Shown piece after piece: positions 17,606-21,406 of a stretch of DNA of 21,406 bases (positions are counted from its first letter, which is position 1; every line of letters begins with the position of its first letter). The translations under genes were made by a program, and so were the position numbers. Below the pieces are notes generated by a model. The model did no database searches and had not been told where the DNA came from. It worked only from the letters and a program-made list of their open reading frames with translations. The stretch is from NCBI GenBank assembly GCA_023334545.1, contig JAADVB010000287.1:1-21406 (forward strand). The letters run 5' to 3'. The DNA comes from Salisapilia sapeloensis (taxonomy: Eukaryota; Oomycota; Peronosporomycetes; Peronosporales; Salisapiliaceae).

Positions 17606-18685
17606 TCACACGTTATCAGGGCAACGTCAGCTTCAATGTCCACTGCAAGTCGTTTCATCTTTGACACCTACGTCAGCTCCTGAGACTAGAGGCTTCATAA
17701 GGTTCTTACAGACTCGGAAATGAACACCTACATTGACATTTCCGCTAGGAAAACATGAAACTTTGTACTTTTAGGGTCCGAAGGTGCATGAATAATTAGC
17801 ATGCAGTGAACTAGCAAGTCAGATTGTGCATATGCATGCATCTGTGGGTTCGGATACAAGCAATATGACGGTACTTGGCTGTTTTGCAGCATTTCAGACC
17901 AAACATTATTACCTTTCGAATCACCATCACGCGCTGTGAAAATACCTGAGACTGTCGTTCAGCTCATAAACCGTGGCGAAATGAAGCATCCTACCCAGTA
18001 GCATTCGTAGTATATGAGTTGCCCGTCACATGCAGGCAGTTGTTATCACGAGATCATTGAACCCAGTGGACTCTTGTCCGGCCTCCCATGCCGCAGGATA
18101 TTGATATATTGTTGGAACTCTTGCATCAAAACGCCGGCATCCAAGAATACAGCATGAGACACACAAATGAAAGAATGGCTAAGACATATAGCCGAGCGCA
18201 CATCTAACGTGCACCTGGATGGAAATACATCTCATATGTAAGCCATTCCAACAATTGTTGAGCTTTTCGTATGCGGCCTTCGAAAGCAATCGTTCAGGAA
18301 GCTTTTCCCAACCTATACTTTCAATCTTTGCTACATACGGACTAGAAAAAAGTAGCTGTTTATGCCAGATATTTTCATTTCTACTCACTGCAATGTTGTA
18401 GGAATATACTATGCTCTCTATTATCTATAGATCTATTTGCGGTATATCCTTGTGAGTAGTTATCCAGGCTACTAGGTTTCAAGAACAGCGATTCCAGTTC
18501 CTACCGCCAATCTCTACCTTAAGATAGAAATAGCAAACGAGTTGAACCACTTGTACGTGATCTGTTAAAGATTGATTGTTGGTATATTGATACAAAACAC
18601 TGCAGCTTGTACAATGTTGCGTGCTTTTTGCTCGTATCTCGTGATTGTATAATTAATTTTTTAAGGTCTATCCTTATGATGCCTC
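17606..18685. other. Gene-poor interval before the tRNA
   Basis: AT content rises compared with the genes to the left, and all frames are broken by stops. The only frames above about 60 codons (18179-18388 minus, 18219-18401 plus) lie over each other and show no family motif. Nothing recognised apart from a possible first exon of the ankyrin gene at 17644-17658. Confidence 0.5.
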
Positions 18686-18757
18686 GCCTCTATAGCTCAG
18701 TGGTAGAGCACTCGCTTCGTAAGCGAAAGGTCGGTGGTTCAATCCCGCCTGGAGGCT
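18686..18757 (+). tRNA. trnT-CGU: tRNA-Thr (anticodon CGU)
   Basis: A full cloverleaf can be drawn. The acceptor stem GCCTCTA pairs with TGGAGGC (one G-T pair). The D arm is GCTC..GAGC. The anticodon arm is CTCGC-TTCGTAA-GCGAA with anticodon CGT, reading ACG. The T arm is GGTGG-TTCAATC-CCGCC, and the discriminator base is T. Only the C27/A43 pair in the anticodon stem is not standard. The internal promoter A box (TAGCTCAGTGG) and B box (GGTTCAATCC, 18736-18745) are present. A T5 run at 18762-18766 fits an RNA polymerase III terminator. There is no intron. Confidence 0.88.
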
Positions 18758-18761
18758 CTCG

Positions 18762-18766
18762 TTTTT
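18762..18766 (+). terminator. RNA polymerase III T-run terminator
   Basis: Five T residues begin 5 bp after the tRNA 3' end, the usual pol III stop signal. Confidence 0.6.
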
Positions 18767-19362
18767 ACTAGGTTGGACATGCTATCTCTCAATGTCTACT
18801 GTTCATCTTCTCCATACTTGTCATCATCGATGGATGCTACAATAAGACCTTGAAGAAGAAAACAAACGGTGCCACAGCTATGCGTTGGACTCGCTGTCAT
18901 GCCTTTAGGACATATACAATGTCATTGCTGACGACTCCTAGTTATGCGCTTGAAAACACAGAGGACTACTACAATCAATCAAGGCCATGGACTACTATAA
19001 TAGGAGAGTGTTTAATGTTTTATATGGTGTGCTGTGCGTTAGCGAGCCGACGTAGACATTAAAAACTAGCAAATTACTATTGGGTCTATTTACAAAGTCA
19101 GGAAGGGAGCAGTAGACAGAGCGTACTGCTGGTACAGATCCCTTTGTGCAGATAGGGAATCTAGCTATCTATTCACCTAGTATTATTAAAGTTGAGTTTT
19201 ATAAACCTCATTCTACAGCTACAAAGGCTTCTGTTCGCATTTACAATATCATTCTTACACTTGATCTCGAAAGAATCGTGTAGCTAAGAATCAAAGCTAA
19301 AAATGCAGTCGCCTTTTGGCACAACCTAAACGCGGGCATGTGCCGATTTATTTGACAAAATC
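18767..19362. other. Gene-poor interval after the tRNA
   Basis: A plus frame at 18850-19062 is open for about 70 codons but has no family features. No repeats longer than a few bases were noticed. Nothing recognised. Confidence 0.45.
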
Positions 19363-20106
19363 TCAAAGCCGCAGCAGTACTATGCAGGCATTAGTAGAGG
19401 ACTTGCGTGTAAAGCTTACAAAGATTTTGTTTGCAAGTATAGGAATATACGCAGGCTGGTAGCTATGGGCGGACACGATGTTTTCTGTATCTATACACCT
19501 CAAAACCACATTCAACACTAGGTCAAACCCGAGTCGATCTGCTAGGACTGTAGATGTGGGAAGTAACTCGACATACATGTACTTCACATCCAATTCAATT
19601 GCCTCTTTCACTTTTAAAGTCCGACCTAATGCGTAGTAGAAAAATACCAGCCTGCAAATTCTGCCTTGTATTCGTTATGTACGTAGTGCATTTCTTTCGA
19701 TAAGGGCGGCGACTTACTTTGGTCGCTAAGGGATTCGAGAGGACTGTTGAGTATCGTCGCTCCAGAGTAGTGACTGTCAACGTATCTATGTCCACAGGTT
19801 TGACTGCTAGAGCTAAGAGTATTTGTTCTCGCACACTTTGAGTAAGTGGGCTTGTTGTCTAGGTGGTGATCCTTACGGTGCCAATAAGCCGCCGACACTG
19901 TCAATATAGGTAATCCAGATGTGTTTTGGCCGGAGGCTTGCATCACGTTTACTGTCGGGTGAGCCAGGATAGCTTGGTGAGAATACGGATCGATTTCCAG
20001 TCATGCTAGTAACATGGTTAGCGACATAATCAAAGACCACGATGCACCTGGCGTGAACGAGACAACAACAAGTTTTACTTTCGCAATAGATTTTATTTTC
20101 AATCAC
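19363..20106 (-). pseudogene. Possible decayed coding sequence, family unclear
   Basis: Minus-strand segments with protein-like composition overlap in three frames: 19873-20106 (with SYPGSPDSKRDASLRPKHIW); 19595-19834 (KPVDIDTLTVTTLERRYSTV, followed by a GTAAGT donor); and about 19363-19650 (ALGRTLKVKEAIELDVKYMY, then LPTSTVLADRLGFDLVLNVV). The last block vaguely recalls the helix-strand-'GF' end of GNAT acetyltransferases, which is not enough for a call. I could not join the pieces into one gene without shifts. Codon use is less GC-rich than in the genes to the left. Either a decayed gene or chance. Confidence 0.25.
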
Positions 20107-20459
20107 TCACATCCTGGTATTCTACAGATAAGAGCAATCTTTCTTAAAGACCTCTACACAATCTCGTTGAGAGAATTACAAGTACCTCAGATCCCAAACC
20201 AATTATTCATTTGACCGTCTGCAGTAGCGTACAATGCATGGTGTTCAGACCAAGCACAACAGTAATTGGAGCTACCACTGTGGAGATGCAAAGCAATCCG
20301 CAAAAAAGTTTGGTCTGATTATTGTCAAGAGTACGAGTTCATGAAGTTTTATATTTTGTAGCAAGTACACTTTCCTTGGCAAGATAGATAGCACTTCCGA
20401 AATTTCTCTTCCTTGGGAGGACAAAGGTTGCGAGACCTTTCGGGGCGACTATTTGCTGC
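20107..20459. other. Gap with no recognised feature
   Basis: No frame longer than about 65 codons and no motif seen on either strand. The stretch is AT-rich and leads into the possible secreted-protein remnant. Confidence 0.4.
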
Positions 20460-20824
20460 TTGCGCTTCGCAAATTTCGCCATCATTATGCTCTTCGCAGG
20501 GCATCACGTGAGAGGAAAAGCTGCGAATGCCTTGAGTGATGACCAGGCGATACGCTCGACAACATGCGCGGCTGGAATGAAGACCCTATCATCAAGCAAG
20601 CAAGTCGTACAATTAAAAGCTACCGCGAACAAACTAGCAAGCTCAACAACGTAGGATACATGGCAAACAAGTTGATCAGAAAGCACACCTCAGCGGACAC
20701 AGGCTCTCCTGCTAGGATGCACGCCCACGAAAACAGAAGAGGAGAAACAGACAGAAAAAAGAGAGAAGGGCAAAAGGTTAAGGCAGCTAGGTCCGCGAAG
20801 ACACGCGTAAATAGAACGCACTAA
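20460..20824 (+). pseudogene. Possible remnant of a small secreted protein
   Basis: A plus frame at 20460-20654 begins with TTG where an ATG would be expected. It encodes a hydrophobic leader (RFANFAIIMLFAG) followed by a polar alanine/serine-rich chain. That layout is common among secreted proteins and effectors of plant-associated oomycetes, but no RXLR, dEER or LFLAK motif is present. A second frame, 20564-20824, overlaps it and encodes a lysine/arginine-rich chain ending at TAA 20822-20824. It could be a decayed secreted-protein gene or chance. Confidence 0.22.
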
Positions 20825-21406
20825 TAATTATAAGAAATTCTGTAAGGAAATTATTTTATAATATTTATGATTTTAAAATAAATAAGACGATAAACCACAA
20901 GTCCAAAATTAAGTATTGGCTGGCTATTTATATTAGAACTGTGTAATTTTAAACTACAACTCGATTTACGGAAATGATTATTGAAATGCTTAATATCATC
21001 CGTGAAACATTTATATTCTGAAACATTCTACGATTAGACCATGTGAAATAATAAAACGTATCAGTAAAATTTATTTACGACATACAAGTGAAAAATACAT
21101 GCACTACTTGATGAACTTATGTTTAAATGATTACATTTTAATTTTAAATCGAAAACACATTAAATTCATATTGTATATATTAAGCTATTTTTTATAATCA
21201 AACACAATAAAATAAATAAAATTCTAGCATTTTCACTAAGAAGTCAAATTTAATACATGTTGTCTTTGCCACTTAAAAAGCTCTAAACTAGACAAAATAG
21301 TCCAAGTTAATTAGTGTAATAAATTAATATTTAGTTTGTATCCTTACATTTCTTTTAAATTAATATTTTCAAGAAGTGTTTCAACATACGCAGCTAGTAG
21401 TTTTAA
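20825..21406. other. Very AT-rich non-coding tail
   Basis: Composition shifts abruptly to mostly A and T, with many short A/T runs and TAAAT/ATTTA-type words. Stops occur in every frame and no RNA gene is seen. It could be an AT-rich intergenic isochore, decayed transposon DNA or a nuclear copy of organelle spacer. Nothing in the sequence decides between these. Confidence 0.6.

Noticed and set aside
20825-21406. Nuclear copy of mitochondrial DNA
   Set aside because: The AT-rich composition would allow it, but no mitochondrial gene, tRNA or rRNA motif could be recognised.

Overview
The window looks like gene-dense nuclear DNA of a zoosporic stramenopile, most likely an oomycete. The signs are: GC-rich coding exons; introns of about 48-64 bp, most ending in TAG; gaps of 45-220 bp between most genes in the first 17.5 kb, with convergent stops only tens of bases apart; a tubulin polyglutamylase complex subunit 2 (TPGS2) gene, which fits an organism with flagella; and a tail of Ty1/copia-like, decayed and very AT-rich sequence. 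The lineage is an inference. No search was run, and all exon boundaries were deduced by eye from reading frame, GT..AG sites and recalled family alignments.

Region 1-7400. The 3' part of an SLC5-type sodium/solute symporter gene (+) is followed by a degenerate copia-type gag relic (-). Next come a six-exon gene for a CTD-interacting-domain protein with two CCCH zinc fingers (+, 2557-4439) and an eight-exon TPGS2 gene (+, 4572-5615). TPGS2 converges on, and slightly overlaps, a three-exon gene (-, 5591-7396) for a protein with a C-terminal tandem BRCT pair of 53BP1/Crb2 type. That gene has a textbook E2F palindrome directly before its ATG.

Region 7400-9470 is the only gene-poor stretch of the left part. 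It holds a nested inverted repeat and a run of minus-strand open segments in shifting frames, probably a broken gene.

Region 9472-17572 is compact again: a GPATCH1/TGH-like protein without a G-patch (+); a nucleolin/NSR1-type protein (-); a stand-alone FAR1/ZSWIM-type zinc domain protein (+); a soluble MSP-domain protein and a tail-anchored VAP (+, +); an SPX-domain protein (-); a doubtful small ORF (+); and a short ankyrin-repeat protein (-).

Region 17600-21406 is gene-poor. It holds one good tRNA-Thr(CGU), decayed open segments, a possible remnant of a small secreted protein, and finally about 590 bp of very AT-rich DNA.

The genes do not form a pathway. They are mainly housekeeping functions: RNA polymerase II transcription and RNA processing, ribosome biogenesis, ER contact sites, phosphate sensing, the cell cycle and DNA damage, and the axoneme. 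I saw no convincing new multi-gene system. The items most worth a second look are the E2F-controlled BRCT gene with its BAH-like tail, the nested inverted repeat beside it, the CID-CCCH architecture, the G-patch-less GPATCH1 relative and the TAG-ending intron style.
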